Positions 19,399-28,339 are shown, numbered from the stretch's first letter. The stretch: 64,000 nucleotides of DNA from Mesorhizobium sp. M4B.F.Ca.ET.058.02.1.1 (GCF_003952505.1 NZ_CP034450.1:3472001-3536000); one strand, 5' to 3'. The notes: a model not told the origin generated them from the letters alone. Translations and numbers: made by a program.

Positions 19399-19680
19399 TC
19401 AGGCGCTGGCGTGCGCCGTCGTCGGATCGAACAGGCGCTTCACCTGCGTGATCTTCGTCGCCGGGAAGCCGCTCATCTTGGCGTGGCGCTGGATGATCGC
19501 CTCGTCCCTGGCGAGATAGACGCAGAAGGTCTTGTCGTCGGTGACGAATGACTCCACCCACTGGATCTCCGGGCCAAGTTCGGCGAGCACGGCGTTCGAC
19601 GCCTTGGACGCGTCGCGAAGCTGCTCGCGCTCGAAGGTGCCGACCTTGGGAATGTCCCGTTCGATGATGTACTTCTGCAT
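19399..19680 (-). CDS. DUF4242 family protein
   Basis: A 93-aa small ferredoxin-like-fold protein opening MQKYIIERDIPKVG and containing WVESFVTDDKTFCVYLA, the DUF4242 signature; some members are labelled nickel-binding. AGGAGA lies nine bases upstream of the ATG. It is the first gene of a two-gene operon, divergent from the winged-helix/TPR regulator at 19885, which may control it. Confidence 0.8.
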   Translation of the reverse strand: MQKYIIERDIPKVGTFEREQLRDASKASNAVLAELGPEIQWVESFVTDDKTFCVYLARDEAIIQRHAKMSGFPATKITQVKRLFDPTTAHASA

Positions 19681-19820
19681 TTCCGTAATCTCCTCATCTT
19701 GGGTTCAAATGCCGGCGGGCGACCGACCAGGTCGCTGCCGGTGACATGCCCGGGCTTGCTGGGCTAAAGTGCCGCTTGGCTCGCCAGGCACGGGAAGAAT
19801 GACAGGAGGGGCGGCCGACA

Positions 19821-19859
19821 GTCCTTACGCCGCGCTTATCTTCTCCTGATCCTTTGCCC
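19821..19859. promoter_or_regulatory. Conserved 39-bp non-coding block, copy A
   Basis: This block matches 25224-25262 at 34 of 39 positions with no gap, starting GTCCTTACG and ending CTGATCCTTTGCCC. Both copies are preceded 10-11 bases upstream by ATGACAGGAGG. It lies in the divergent spacer between the DUF4242 operon and the winged-helix/TPR regulator. It could be an operator or core promoter. Confidence 0.5.
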
Positions 19860-19884
19860 ATTGTCGTTGGAGGGAATGCTGCCG

Positions 19885-21693
19885 ATGGGGGTCTATTGCT
19901 TCGGCGACTTCGAGCTGAACGAGGAATCCCGCGCCCTTCGCCTCGCCGGCAGGGAGGTCGAGGCGCAGCCGCTGGTCTTCGACTTCCTCGCCATGCTGCT
20001 GCGAAATCAGGAGCGGGCGCTGAGTAAGGACGAACTGCTCGAAACGCTGTGGCCGGGCGTCACGGTGACGGAGGCCTCGCTGCAGCGCGTGGCGAGTCTC
20101 GCTCGCAGTATCCTTCGCCAGGGCGGAATTGAAACGGCGCTGCGCAACCTGCCCCGGTTTGGCTACCGGATCTACCTGGATTCACCTGCCGCTCCGGAAA
20201 ACAAGATCGTTCCGGCCGGCGAGGTGAGCAAGCCTTCGAGCCCCGGCTCGCCAATCCTTTTGGCACGCGCGGCCGTTGCGGCCAGAAAATGGCGTGAGGC
20301 CGCGGCCTCCTTCGCCGAAGCAGACGCCACCGACGAGTTGTTGACGGCCGATCTCGAAGAATGGGCCTTGGCACTGGAGTGCATGGGACGGCCGGCGGAA
20401 GCCATTCCGCTCCTGGCGCGCGCGGTGACGGAGTACGGCGTCGCCGGCGAACGCCTGCGCGCGTCTTCACCGGCAATCACCCTTGCCATGATCCATCTGG
20501 AAAGAGGAGAGCTTGCCGCCGCCAACGGCTGGCATAAGCGAGCCGCGCAGTTGATCGATGGCGCCACCGAGAGCAGGGAGCATGGCCTCTGGTGCTGGAT
20601 GGGCGCGCGCATCAAGGGCGCGGAAGCCGAGCCGGAGCACGCGCTTGCGCTCGCCGAGCAGGCTTTCGAGGTCGGCAAGCAACTCGAGGACCCGGTCGTC
20701 GAGTCGCTCGGTCTCATCTATCGCGGCTTCTTCAAGCTTTGCCTTGGGGAAACAAGGTCCGGGCAGGAAGACCAGGATTTTGCCGCAGCGCTTGGTCTCT
20801 CCAGCGATGTCGACCCGATCGTCGGCGGTATCCTCTACTGCAACATTCTCTGGGCCTGCCGAAATTTCGGCGACTGGGCGAGAGCCAACCAATGGACCCT
20901 CAGCTACGAGGGTTGGTGCAGAGGACACGGGCTGGAAGAACTCACAGGCTCGTGCCGGCTGCATCGGGCCGAGGTGCTCGGCGTCCATGGCACGCTGAAA
21001 GAGGCGGAGACGCTGGTGCGTGCCGCGCTCGACCAGCTTGCGCTCGACGCGCCTTGGGCCACTGGCGATGCGCTGCGCGTCCTGGGTGACATTCATCTTG
21101 CCGCCGGCGATTTCGCCGAGGCAGAAACAGCCTATCGCGCGTCCCACGCCGCGGGCTGGGACCCGCAGCCCGGCCTTGCGCTGCTGCAGCTCGAGCAGGG
21201 ACAGGCGGAGGCCGCTTTCAGCGCGCTCGAGCGGTCCCTGGTTGGGAACCGCTGGCCAACCCTGCAGCGGCGCGGCATGGTCCTTGCCACGCTCGCCAAG
21301 GTGGCGGCGCGGACCGATCGGCTGGAGCGCGCGAAGCAGGTGATCGCCGAACTGGAAAGCGAGCCGCAACGTTGGCCGATGGCCTCGATCCGGGCGCTGA
21401 CTGCCGAGGCCAAGGCGGAACTGTTCATGCGGGAAGATCGCCTTGTGGAAGCGGCGTGGGAGCTGCAGACCGCATGCTCGCGCTGGGCCGAGATCGGCTC
21501 GCCGACCAACTGCGCGGACGCCAGGCTTTCGCTCGCGGCGCTGCTTATCCAGCTGGGTGACCGCACCGGCGCGGAGCTGGAGCTCGGCACGGTGCTCGCG
21601 GTCGCGAAGAAAGTCGACTCGCCGCGCCTCATGCGGCGGTACGACGAGTTGAAAGGGCTGCTCGCCGGCGCCAAGAGAGAGGCGCTTGGGTAG
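19885..21693 (+). CDS. Winged-helix transcriptional regulator with TPR-like C-terminal domain
   Basis: About 602 aa. Residues ~1-95 are an OmpR/CadC-type winged helix (CFGDFELNEESRALRL, LLETLWPGVTVTEASLQRVASLARSIL, FGYRIYL). The rest is helical with repeated TPR-like pairs (for example GDFAEAETAYRASHAAG) and no obvious membrane helix. The start is taken as ATG 19885, with GGAGGGA nine bases upstream; TTG 19861 and ATG 19876 are alternatives. It is divergent from the DUF4242 operon, a usual layout for a local regulator. The sensed signal is unknown. Confidence 0.8.
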   Translation: MGVYCFGDFELNEESRALRLAGREVEAQPLVFDFLAMLLRNQERALSKDELLETLWPGVTVTEASLQRVASLARSILRQGGIETALRNLPRFGYRIYLDSPAAPENKIVPAGEVSKPSSPGSPILLARAAVAARKWREAAASFAEADATDELLTADLEEWALALECMGRPAEAIPLLARAVTEYGVAGERLRASSPAITLAMIHLERGELAAANGWHKRAAQLIDGATESREHGLWCWMGARIKGAEAEPEHALALAEQAFEVGKQLEDPVVESLGLIYRGFFKLCLGETRSGQEDQDFAAALGLSSDVDPIVGGILYCNILWACRNFGDWARANQWTLSYEGWCRGHGLEELTGSCRLHRAEVLGVHGTLKEAETLVRAALDQLALDAPWATGDALRVLGDIHLAAGDFAEAETAYRASHAAGWDPQPGLALLQLEQGQAEAAFSALERSLVGNRWPTLQRRGMVLATLAKVAARTDRLERAKQVIAELESEPQRWPMASIRALTAEAKAELFMREDRLVEAAWELQTACSRWAEIGSPTNCADARLSLAALLIQLGDRTGAELELGTVLAVAKKVDSPRLMRRYDELKGLLAGAKREALG

Positions 21694-21760
21694 CGCATAG
21701 ACTCTCGCTTGAGGTTGGCTCGGTGCGATGGCATGACGGGAAACCCCAATGGAGCCCGGC

Positions 21761-22831
21761 ATGAGCAGCGCGAAAGAAGTCATCGTCATCGGCGCCGGCA
21801 TCATCGGTGCCTCGATCGCCTGGCATCTGACGGGAGCCGGGGCGCGGGTGACGGTGATTTCGGGTAGCGGCGCGGATGGCGTCGCGACACCCAATTCGTT
21901 TGCCTGGATCAATGCCAGCTGGGGCAACCCCGAGACCTATTTCCGGCTGCGCCGGCGCGCCATGGCCGAATGGACAAGGCTGGCGAAGGATCTGCCCGGC
22001 CTGCCGCTCGCCTGGTGCGGCGGCCTGTGCTGGGACATGCCGGCGGACGAGCTGGAGGCCTATGCGGCCGAGCATTCCTCCTGGGGCTACGGCATCGAGC
22101 GCGTCGGCCGTGATCGGGTGGCCCGCATCGAGCCCAATCTTACCGAGCTTCCGGAGCTTGCGCTCTATGTGGCGGAGGAAGGCGTCGCCGAGCCGGTTGC
22201 CGCCACCAGGGCGCTGCTGGCCGATGCCGAGCGGCGCGGCGCGAAGTTGGCAACCGGAACCGTCACCGCCCTGGCGCGATCCAATGGCAAGGTCACGGGC
22301 GTGGAGATGTCCGGCGAGCAGCTTACCGCCGACGAGGTGGTGATCGCGGCCGGCGCTGGAGCTCCGGGGATCGCCGAAACAGTCGGGGTCAAGCTGCCGA
22401 TCGAAACACCGCCCGGCCTGATCGTCCATTCGCGCCCTTACAAAACGCTGCTCAACGGGCTGGTGCTGGCCGAGCGGCTGCACATGCGCCAGACGGCCGA
22501 GGGCCGGATCATCGCCGGCTCGGATTTCGGCGGCGCCGATCCGGGCGAGAATGCGGAGGACACGGCGCGCGAGCTGTTCAAGGCGACGAAGGCGATGCTG
22601 CGCGGCGCCGAGGGGCTGGAACTCGATTTCCACACGGTCGGCTACCGGCCGACCCCGGTCGACGGCTTCCCGATCATCGGCCGCGCCGAGGGGGTGGACG
22701 GGCTCTATGTCGCCGTCATGCATTCCGGCATCACGCTGGCGCCGGCCGTCGGTCTCTTTGCCGCGCGCGAAATCCTGGACGGCGAGCGCGATCCATTGCT
22801 TCAGTCTTACAGGCTTGGCCGCTTCTCTTAA
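21761..22831 (+). CDS. FAD-dependent oxidoreductase, DAO/glycine oxidase-like
   Basis: A 356-aa flavoprotein opening with the dinucleotide fold VIVIGAGIIGASIAWHL and ending with YRPTPVDGFPIIG and YVAVMHSGITLAPAVG, typical of D-amino acid/glycine oxidase relatives. It lacks the GcvT extension of the 1074-3515 enzyme. ATG 21761 has GGAG six bases upstream; ATG 21749 is an alternative. Its stop overlaps the convergent amidase stop by four bases. The substrate is unknown. Confidence 0.82.
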   Translation: MSSAKEVIVIGAGIIGASIAWHLTGAGARVTVISGSGADGVATPNSFAWINASWGNPETYFRLRRRAMAEWTRLAKDLPGLPLAWCGGLCWDMPADELEAYAAEHSSWGYGIERVGRDRVARIEPNLTELPELALYVAEEGVAEPVAATRALLADAERRGAKLATGTVTALARSNGKVTGVEMSGEQLTADEVVIAAGAGAPGIAETVGVKLPIETPPGLIVHSRPYKTLLNGLVLAERLHMRQTAEGRIIAGSDFGGADPGENAEDTARELFKATKAMLRGAEGLELDFHTVGYRPTPVDGFPIIGRAEGVDGLYVAVMHSGITLAPAVGLFAAREILDGERDPLLQSYRLGRFS

Positions 22832-24201
22832 TAGCCGGTCGGCCTGCGAAAGCCCCCAGCGAGTGGCGCCATCGCCGCGGCAATGCCGAGCAGCCGCGAT
22901 TCCGACCAGCGACTGCCGACCAACTGCAGGCCGATGGGCAGGCCCTCGCTGCCGTACCCGCCGGGTATCGTCAGCGCCGGATGGCCGGAATAATTGAACA
23001 CCGCGCCATAGGCCGGCAGCATCCAATAGCTTTCCTCTCTGCCGTTGACCTCGATCGCCGTTCCCGGCGCGCAATGCGGGAAGGCAGTGGTCATGGCGAC
23101 CGGGCAGAGCAGCGCATCGCAGCTTTCGAAGAACCTGTCCCAGGCGAGAATCGAGCGGTCGCGCCGGGCGAGCGCCGCGAACCAGCGCGAGACAGGCGTC
23201 GGTTGGTCCGGCGGGTCCGGCTGCGCGGCCTCCAGCATCATGCCGATCAGCGCGCCGCCCTCGGCCAGATCGTCGTGCAGATCGAGCCTGGGCAACTTTG
23301 CCTCCTCGACCATGGCGCCTGCCGATCCGAGCTTCTCGCCAAGCTTTTCGACGGCGGCGCTGATCTCGCCAGCCACCGGGAAGCCAGGGAAGGACGTGGC
23401 GACGGTGATGCGCAGCGAACTGACGTCCGGCGTCTCCGTAGCCTCGACCGGCACCGGCGCAAGGTCGGTGTCGCCTTCGTCCGGTCCGGCGATGATCCGG
23501 TAGATCAGTGCCAGGTCCTCGGCGCTGCGCGCCAGCGGGCCGAGGCACGACATCAGCCGGACGCTGCGCACCGTCCCGCCCGGATCGGGAAAAGCGCCGG
23601 CCAGCGAAACACGGTGCTCGGTCGGCTTCAGGCCGTAGACACCGCAGAAGCCGGAAGGCAAGCGGATGGAATCCTGCATGTCGGTGCCGACCTCGAACGG
23701 CGTCATGCCCGTGGCAACAGCCGCCGCTGCGCCACCGCTGGAGCCGCCGGCGGTGCGCGACAGATTCCAGGGGTTGCCTGTGCGGCCGAACAGTGGATTG
23801 TCCGATTGCCAGTCGCTGAGCATGGTCGCGACATTGGTCTTGCCGATCAGTATTGCGCCAGCCGCCTTCAGCCGCGCCACGACCGGGCTGTCCTTTTTCG
23901 CCACATAGTCGGCAAACGGCGGGAAGCCGACCGTGGTCTTCATGCCGGCCGTGTCGTGCGTGTCCTTCAGGGTGAAGGGCACGCCGTGCAGCGGACCCAG
24001 CGCGTCGCCGCGCGCCAGCGCAACGTCCGCCTGCCTGGCGCGCTCGCGAGCCCCTTCCCTGTCGAGGGTGACGATGGCGTTGACCGCCCCGTTGCCCCTG
24101 TCGATCTGCGCAAGATGCGCATCCAACGCCTCGGCGGCCGAGATTCTACGCGCGGAGATCGCGGTGGCGAGCTCGATGGTCGAGGCGAAGGCGATGTCCA
24201 T
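22828..24201 (-). CDS. Amidase (amidase signature family)
   Basis: A 457-aa amidase. The Ser-cisSer-Lys triad is visible: Lys in PFTLKDTHDTAG (~residue 80), cis-Ser in RTAGGSSGGAAAAVA, and the nucleophile Ser in the DSIRLP part of FEVGTDMQDSIRLP, where most relatives have GGSIR. It hydrolyses an amide or carries out a transamidation-like step; the substrate is unknown. The start MDIAFASTIE at 24201 is chosen over the open frame to 24240. Its tail-to-tail overlap with a flavin oxidase suggests joint use on a nitrogen compound, but that is inference. Confidence 0.9.
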   Translation of the reverse strand: MDIAFASTIELATAISARRISAAEALDAHLAQIDRGNGAVNAIVTLDREGARERARQADVALARGDALGPLHGVPFTLKDTHDTAGMKTTVGFPPFADYVAKKDSPVVARLKAAGAILIGKTNVATMLSDWQSDNPLFGRTGNPWNLSRTAGGSSGGAAAAVATGMTPFEVGTDMQDSIRLPSGFCGVYGLKPTEHRVSLAGAFPDPGGTVRSVRLMSCLGPLARSAEDLALIYRIIAGPDEGDTDLAPVPVEATETPDVSSLRITVATSFPGFPVAGEISAAVEKLGEKLGSAGAMVEEAKLPRLDLHDDLAEGGALIGMMLEAAQPDPPDQPTPVSRWFAALARRDRSILAWDRFFESCDALLCPVAMTTAFPHCAPGTAIEVNGREESYWMLPAYGAVFNYSGHPALTIPGGYGSEGLPIGLQLVGSRWSESRLLGIAAAMAPLAGGFRRPTGY

Positions 24202-24334
24202 GACGAATGCTCCGACTTGCTGGCCGCGCCTGCTGATCAAGATGGCGGACTGTGGCGCGGCTTCAAGCCGAGTTCAGCATCCGAGGATCGGCCTCGCTTG
24301 ATCGGGATTGCGCTGGCATTCGCGGCGGGATGGT

Positions 24335-25129
24335 TCAGCCGGCCAGCGCCAGCTCCGCCAGAGCCGGAGTAAAGGGCCGAACGACCATGCCATCGCGTGC
24401 AATGGTGACGAAGCTCGATGGCGGGATCGTCTGCCACTCGCCGCCTTCGCGGTCGAAGGGCTCCGAGACGATGCAGCGGCCCCTGCCAAAGGCCGAGGTG
24501 TAAAGCGTCGGCGCATGATCGTCGGTGGCGTAGCGCACGGCGTAGAGCGCCTTGCCGTCCGAGAAGGCGGCGGTGAGCTTCAGCGCCGGGTCCAGACCGG
24601 CGCGGCGCGAGGCGTCGAGCACGCGATTGGCGGCGCGCGTTGCCGCGCCATGCGGGTCGCGCGACAGGCCCTCGTCGATCATCAGCAGGAAGAACAGCTC
24701 GGAATCGGTGCTGCCCGAGCGCCGGTCGTAGACGGCGTCCGAAAGCGAGTTCTCCAGTCCGCGGCGTATCCTTTCGAAGCCGTGGATCTGGCCGTTATGC
24801 ATGAACGACCAGCGGCCGGAAATGAACGGGTGGCAGTTCACGCGGCTGGTGCCGCCACCGGTCGAGGCGCGGACATGGGCCAGGAAAAGGCCGGATCTGA
24901 TCTGCTGGCACAGGCTCTTCAGGTTAGGGTCTGACCAGGCCGGCAGAATATCGCGATAGAGCCCAGGCTCGGGCCGGCCGCCATATCAGGCCAGACCGAA
25001 GCCGTCGGCATTGGTCGGCGATTTCGCCTCCCGCGCGTCGCGGCTCTGAACGATCAGCGAGTGTGAAGGTGCGGTGACGATCTCTTCAAGGAATATCGCT
25101 TCGCCGAGATAGGCGGCCCATCTGCACAT
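24335..25129 (-). pseudogene. Class II glutamine amidotransferase, copy 1, interrupted by a nonsense codon
   Basis: Reading from ATG 25129 (MCRWAAYLGEAIFLEE) the frame matches the intact copy at 25314-26114 throughout, but at 24986-24988 a TGA replaces the TGG codon for Trp in the paralogue's FGLAWYG. The remainder continues in the same frame to 24335 with all expected blocks (VNCHPFISGRWSFMHNGQI, GSTDSELFFLLMIDEG). The Cys2 nucleophile is retained. A re-initiated fragment from inside is conceivable but would lack the N-terminal nucleophile, so this copy is probably inactive. Confidence 0.85.
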
Positions 25130-25223
25130 TGTTGCGTCATCCTCTCTTGCGCATCCAACCGGGGCCGCGAATGAAAACCATTCGCCGCCGGTGAGGCGCC
25201 AGAGATGACAGGAGGCCGGATTG

Positions 25224-25262
25224 GCGTCCTTACGTCGCGCTGATGTTTTGCTGATCCTTTGC
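25224..25262. promoter_or_regulatory. Conserved 39-bp non-coding block, copy B
   Basis: This is the second copy of the block at 19821-19859 (34/39 identical). It sits between the two amidotransferase copies, 94 bp upstream of copy 1's start. In copy A the block precedes a winged-helix regulator on the plus strand; here no such gene follows. It is either a shared operator or the remnant of a lost divergent regulator gene. Confidence 0.45.
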
Positions 25263-25313
25263 CCGAGGCAGGCTGGAAAGATGCCGGCGATCGCCGGGCG
25301 ATCGAGATCGTGC

Positions 25314-26114
25314 CTAGCCGACCAGCGCCAGCTTGTTCGCTGCAGGTGCAAAAGGCCGAATGCCCATGCCGTCCGCCGTCATGGTGACGAAGCTCGACGG
25401 CGGGATCGCCTGCCACTCGCCGCCGTCGCGGTCGAAGGGTTCGGAAACGATGCAGCGGCCCGCGCCGTTGCGGAAGACGGAGGTGTAGAGCGTCGGCGCA
25501 TGATCGTCGGTGGCGTAGCGCACGGCATAGAGCGCCTGGCCGTTGGAGAAAGCAGCCGTCAGCTTCAGCGCCGGCTCGAGGCCAGCGCGGCGCGAGGCGT
25601 CCAGCACGCGACTGGTGGCGCGCGACACCGCGCCTTGCGGGTCTTCGGACAGACCCTCGTCGATCATCAGGAGAAAAAAGAGCTCGGAATCGGTGGTGCC
25701 CTCGCGCTGGTCGAAGACGGCGTCGCAGAGCGAATTCTCCAGCGCGCGGCGGATCTTCTCGAAACCACCGATCTGGCCGTTGTGCATGAACGACCAGCGG
25801 CCGGAGATGAAAGGATGGCAGTTCATGCGGCTGGTGGCGCCGCCGGTCGAGGCGCGCACATGGGCGAGGAACAGGCCGGACTTGATCTGCCGGCACAGGC
25901 TCTTCAGATTGGGGTCCGACCAAGCCGGCAGGATGTCGCGATAGAGGCCGGGCTCGGGCCGGTCGCCATACCAGGCAAGCCCGAAACCGTCGCCATTGGT
26001 CGGCGACTTGGCTTCCTGGGCGCAGTGGCTCTGGGCGATCAGCGAATGGCAGGGCGCGGTGATGATGTCTTCGAGGAAGACCGCTTCACCAAAATAGGCC
26101 GCCCACCGGCACAT
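25314..26114 (-). CDS. Class II glutamine amidotransferase, copy 2 (intact)
   Basis: A 266-aa protein with the N-terminal nucleophile Cys2 (MCRWAAYFG), the glutamine-site blocks AHVRASTGG and NCHPFISGRWSFMHNGQI, and GTTDSELFFLLM, as in the YafJ/EgtC-like class II amidotransferases. No synthetase domain is attached, so it acts alone or with a partner, possibly as a gamma-glutamyl hydrolase. It is a tandem duplicate of the broken copy 1 just downstream. Confidence 0.88.
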   Translation of the reverse strand: MCRWAAYFGEAVFLEDIITAPCHSLIAQSHCAQEAKSPTNGDGFGLAWYGDRPEPGLYRDILPAWSDPNLKSLCRQIKSGLFLAHVRASTGGATSRMNCHPFISGRWSFMHNGQIGGFEKIRRALENSLCDAVFDQREGTTDSELFFLLMIDEGLSEDPQGAVSRATSRVLDASRRAGLEPALKLTAAFSNGQALYAVRYATDDHAPTLYTSVFRNGAGRCIVSEPFDRDGGEWQAIPPSSFVTMTADGMGIRPFAPAANKLALVG

Positions 26115-26129
26115 CGCATTCCACCGTTG

Positions 26130-26381
26130 CTAGGCGCGGTCCATCAGAGCCTTGGGCTCCTTGACCGCGTGTGAGCCTCTGTTGTGCGTCCGCTCATAGA
26201 GCTCGCGGACGATTCGGCTGGCGGTAGTCTCGAACAGAAATGGCAAGAAAGCGTGAACGAGCGCCGCGCCCGCGGCCAGCGACAGGCGCGAGCAGAACCA
26301 GGCGGCGAAGGCCATGTGGCTGAAATAGGTCTCGCCCACCTTGGCCGGGTGAGAGGTGAACAGCTTCGAAAACGTCGTCAT
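26130..26381 (-). CDS. DUF6356 family small membrane-associated protein
   Basis: An 83-aa protein. MTTFSKLFTSHPAKVGETYFSHM is the DUF6356 opening; a hydrophobic helix (FAAWFCSRLSLAAGAALVHA) follows. Start 26381 has a strong GGAGGGA seven bases upstream, so the frame to 26429 is not used. It is divergent from the Lrp/AsnC gene and probably shares its control region. The function is unknown. Confidence 0.75.
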   Translation of the reverse strand: MTTFSKLFTSHPAKVGETYFSHMAFAAWFCSRLSLAAGAALVHAFLPFLFETTASRIVRELYERTHNRGSHAVKEPKALMDRA

Positions 26382-26447
26382 GGTGATCCCTCCTGCCGGG
26401 ATGAGCCCCGATGCTGAGTATCGTGCCACGGGTCAAAGGTTCATCGA

Positions 26448-26483
26448 TCCCAAATTGTCCTTGCGATGAGCAACAATTTGGGA
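26448..26483. promoter_or_regulatory. Putative Lrp/AsnC operator
   Basis: TCCCAAATTGT at 26448-26458 and ACAATTTGGGA at 26473-26483 form a perfect 11-bp inverted repeat with a 14-bp spacer. It lies in the divergent spacer 14 bp before the Lrp/AsnC start. Lrp-family regulators commonly autoregulate from such sites, and arm centres 25 bp apart fit binding of successive dimers. Confidence 0.6.
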
Positions 26484-26496
26484 CATTCATCCCAGG

Positions 26497-26967
26497 ATGA
26501 GCATAGAAATCGATGAAATCGATCGAAGATTGCTGGCGGAGCTGCAACGCGACGGTACGTTGTCGGTCGATCAGCTGTCGGAGCGGGTGGCGCTGTCGCG
26601 CAATGCCTGCTGGCGGCGGGTCAAGCGGCTGGAGGAGGACGGCGTCATCATCGGGCGCGTGGCGCTGGTCGATGCCGACAAGCTCGGGCTCGGCCTCTCC
26701 GTGTTCATCCTGGTCCGCACCTCCAACCACGATCCGGACTGGCTGCAGAAGTTCCGCGCGGCGGTGACCGGCTTTGCCGAGATCACCGGCGTCTACCGCA
26801 TGTCGGGCGATCTCGACTATGTACTGAGAGCCCGCGTCGCCGACGTGAAGGCCTATGACCGGCTCTACCAGCGGCTGATCGCCAAGGTGGCGCTGTCGGA
26901 TGTCTCGGCCTCCTTCGTCATGGAGGAGATCAAGGAAACGACGGTCGTGCCGGTGGAACTGCGCTGA
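26497..26967 (+). CDS. Lrp/AsnC family transcriptional regulator
   Basis: A 156-aa regulator: an N-terminal helix-turn-helix ([39 protein letters not shown]) and a C-terminal RAM/AsnC ligand domain with [19 protein letters not shown]. It probably responds to an amino acid. The ATG lies close behind the inverted repeat at 26448-26483 with no clear ribosome site. It is divergent from DUF6356. Confidence 0.93.
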   Translation: MSIEIDEIDRRLLAELQRDGTLSVDQLSERVALSRNACWRRVKRLEEDGVIIGRVALVDADKLGLGLSVFILVRTSNHDPDWLQKFRAAVTGFAEITGVYRMSGDLDYVLRARVADVKAYDRLYQRLIAKVALSDVSASFVMEEIKETTVVPVELR

Positions 26968-27052
26968 GGAGGAACCGCCTCGAAAGAAAGGCGTTGATAG
27001 CGTTGCGGCCGGGGTTGACCTTTCCGGCACTCGCGCCGATAGCAATGGGCTC

Positions 27053-27538
27053 ATGCGCACAGCTGTCTATCCCTCCCCCGTCATCGGCCCCTCCGTCGGT
27101 TTCGTCAGGCTTCCGCATGGCGAAGGCCTGCCGCTGCCGGCCTATGAAAGCTCAGGCGCCGCCGGCATGGATTTGCGCGCCGCGGTACCGGATGACCGGC
27201 CGCTGCTCATCCTGCCCGGGAAACGCGCGCTGGTGCCGACCGGGCTGATCGTGGAAATCCCGGAAGGCATGGAAGGCCAGGTCCGGCCGCGCTCCGGTCT
27301 TGCCTTCAAGCACGGCCTTACCGTTCTCAATTCACCCGGCACCATCGACAGCGATTATCGCGGCGAGGTCAAGGTGCTGCTGGTCAATCTCGGCGACGAG
27401 GACTTCGCGGTGACGCGCGGCATGCGCATCGCCCAGATCGTCTTTGCGGCGGTGGCGCAAGTAGCGATCGAGGAGCGCTCGCTCGCTGGCGGCACGGCGC
27501 GCGGGGCGGGCGGCTTCGGGTCGACCGGCACGGCCTGA
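27053..27538 (+). CDS. dut: Deoxyuridine 5'-triphosphate nucleotidohydrolase (dUTPase)
   Basis: A 161-aa trimeric dUTPase that removes dUTP and supplies dUMP. All five motifs are present in order: [31 protein letters not shown] and GAGGFGSTG at the C-terminus. Start ATG 27053 fits the known alphaproteobacterial form; the frame to 26900 overlaps the Lrp gene and is not used. The stop overlaps the next start by one base (TGATG). Confidence 0.96.
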   Translation: MRTAVYPSPVIGPSVGFVRLPHGEGLPLPAYESSGAAGMDLRAAVPDDRPLLILPGKRALVPTGLIVEIPEGMEGQVRPRSGLAFKHGLTVLNSPGTIDSDYRGEVKVLLVNLGDEDFAVTRGMRIAQIVFAAVAQVAIEERSLAGGTARGAGGFGSTGTA

Positions 27539-28197
27539 TGTCTGTACCAAAGCTGGTCATCTTCGACTGCGACGGGGTCCTGGTCGACACCGAGAACCTT
27601 GCCAACCGGCGCCTCGCCGAGTGGCTGAGCGGCGCCGGCTTCGCCACCACCTTCGAATATTGCCGCAAGCACTTCTCCGGCCGCAGCATGGCCTCGGTGC
27701 AGAAAGAGATCGAAGCGGCGACCGAGGTCAGGCTCGGCGTCGATTTCGTCGACCGCTGGAACGCCGGCCTGCCGGACCTGTTCGCGCATGGCGTCGAGGC
27801 GATCCCTTATGTGCGCGACTTCATCGAGAAGGTCCGCGCCGCCGGCATCGCCTACTGCGTCGCCTCATCGGCGCGGGTGTCGAAGATGCATATCACGCTC
27901 GGCCAGACCGGGCTGCTGCCGTTGTTCGAGCACGCCATGTTTTCGTCGACCATGGTCGGGCGCGGCAAGCCGTTTCCGGACCTGTTTCTCTACGCGGCAA
28001 AGACGATGGGCTTCGCGCCGGCCGACTGCATCGTCATCGAGGACAGCGTCGCCGGCACTGAGGCCGGCATCGCCGCCGGAATGCGCGTCTTCTCCTATCA
28101 CGCCGATCCCTATTCCGACCCGCATGGTCTGGAAGAGGCCGGCGGCATTCTGTTCGACGACATGCGCGCGCTGGCCGGGCTGGTGCCGATCGGCTGA
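27538..28197 (+). CDS. HAD-superfamily hydrolase (beta-phosphoglucomutase/phosphatase subgroup IA)
   Basis: A 219-aa protein. Motif I is FDCDGVLVDTE near residue 9, motif II holds the Ser of VASSARVSK, motif III has the Lys in GRGKPFPDLF, and motif IV is VIEDSVAG. The helical cap after motif I marks class C1. It hydrolyses a sugar phosphate or phosphonate; the substrate is not determinable. It is coupled to dut by a one-base overlap. Confidence 0.9.
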   Translation: MSVPKLVIFDCDGVLVDTENLANRRLAEWLSGAGFATTFEYCRKHFSGRSMASVQKEIEAATEVRLGVDFVDRWNAGLPDLFAHGVEAIPYVRDFIEKVRAAGIAYCVASSARVSKMHITLGQTGLLPLFEHAMFSSTMVGRGKPFPDLFLYAAKTMGFAPADCIVIEDSVAGTEAGIAAGMRVFSYHADPYSDPHGLEEAGGILFDDMRALAGLVPIG

Positions 28198-28246
28198 GCC
28201 GGTTTTCAGCCTTGGGGCCTGGCTTTGCGTTTCAAGACTCCGCGCT

Positions 28247-28339
28247 GGAGTGGTTGATCGGTGATGGAAACGCAGAACCACCTCTTTTGTTTCGACGCAA
28301 TCCGGACGGAAAACCGCTTCACACTTTTCCTCGAATTGC
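28247..28339. repeat. Two-hairpin intergenic repeat, copy 2
   Basis: The first dyad runs from GTGGTT (28249) to AACCAC. The second runs from GCAAT at 28297 with GGAAAA to TTTTCC and GAATTGC at 28339. It is the same arrangement as 12532-12643, without the 20-nt insertion. It sits after the HAD gene and may also terminate transcription. Confidence 0.6.

Noticed and set aside
21693..24335. Four-base tail-to-tail overlaps (22828-22831 and 61338-61341) as regulatory devices
   Set aside because: Short convergent overlaps are common in compact genomes; nothing else supports a role.
24986..24988. TGA in the amidotransferase as a selenocysteine codon
   Set aside because: The intact paralogue has Trp here, not Cys, and no SECIS-like hairpin is evident just downstream.
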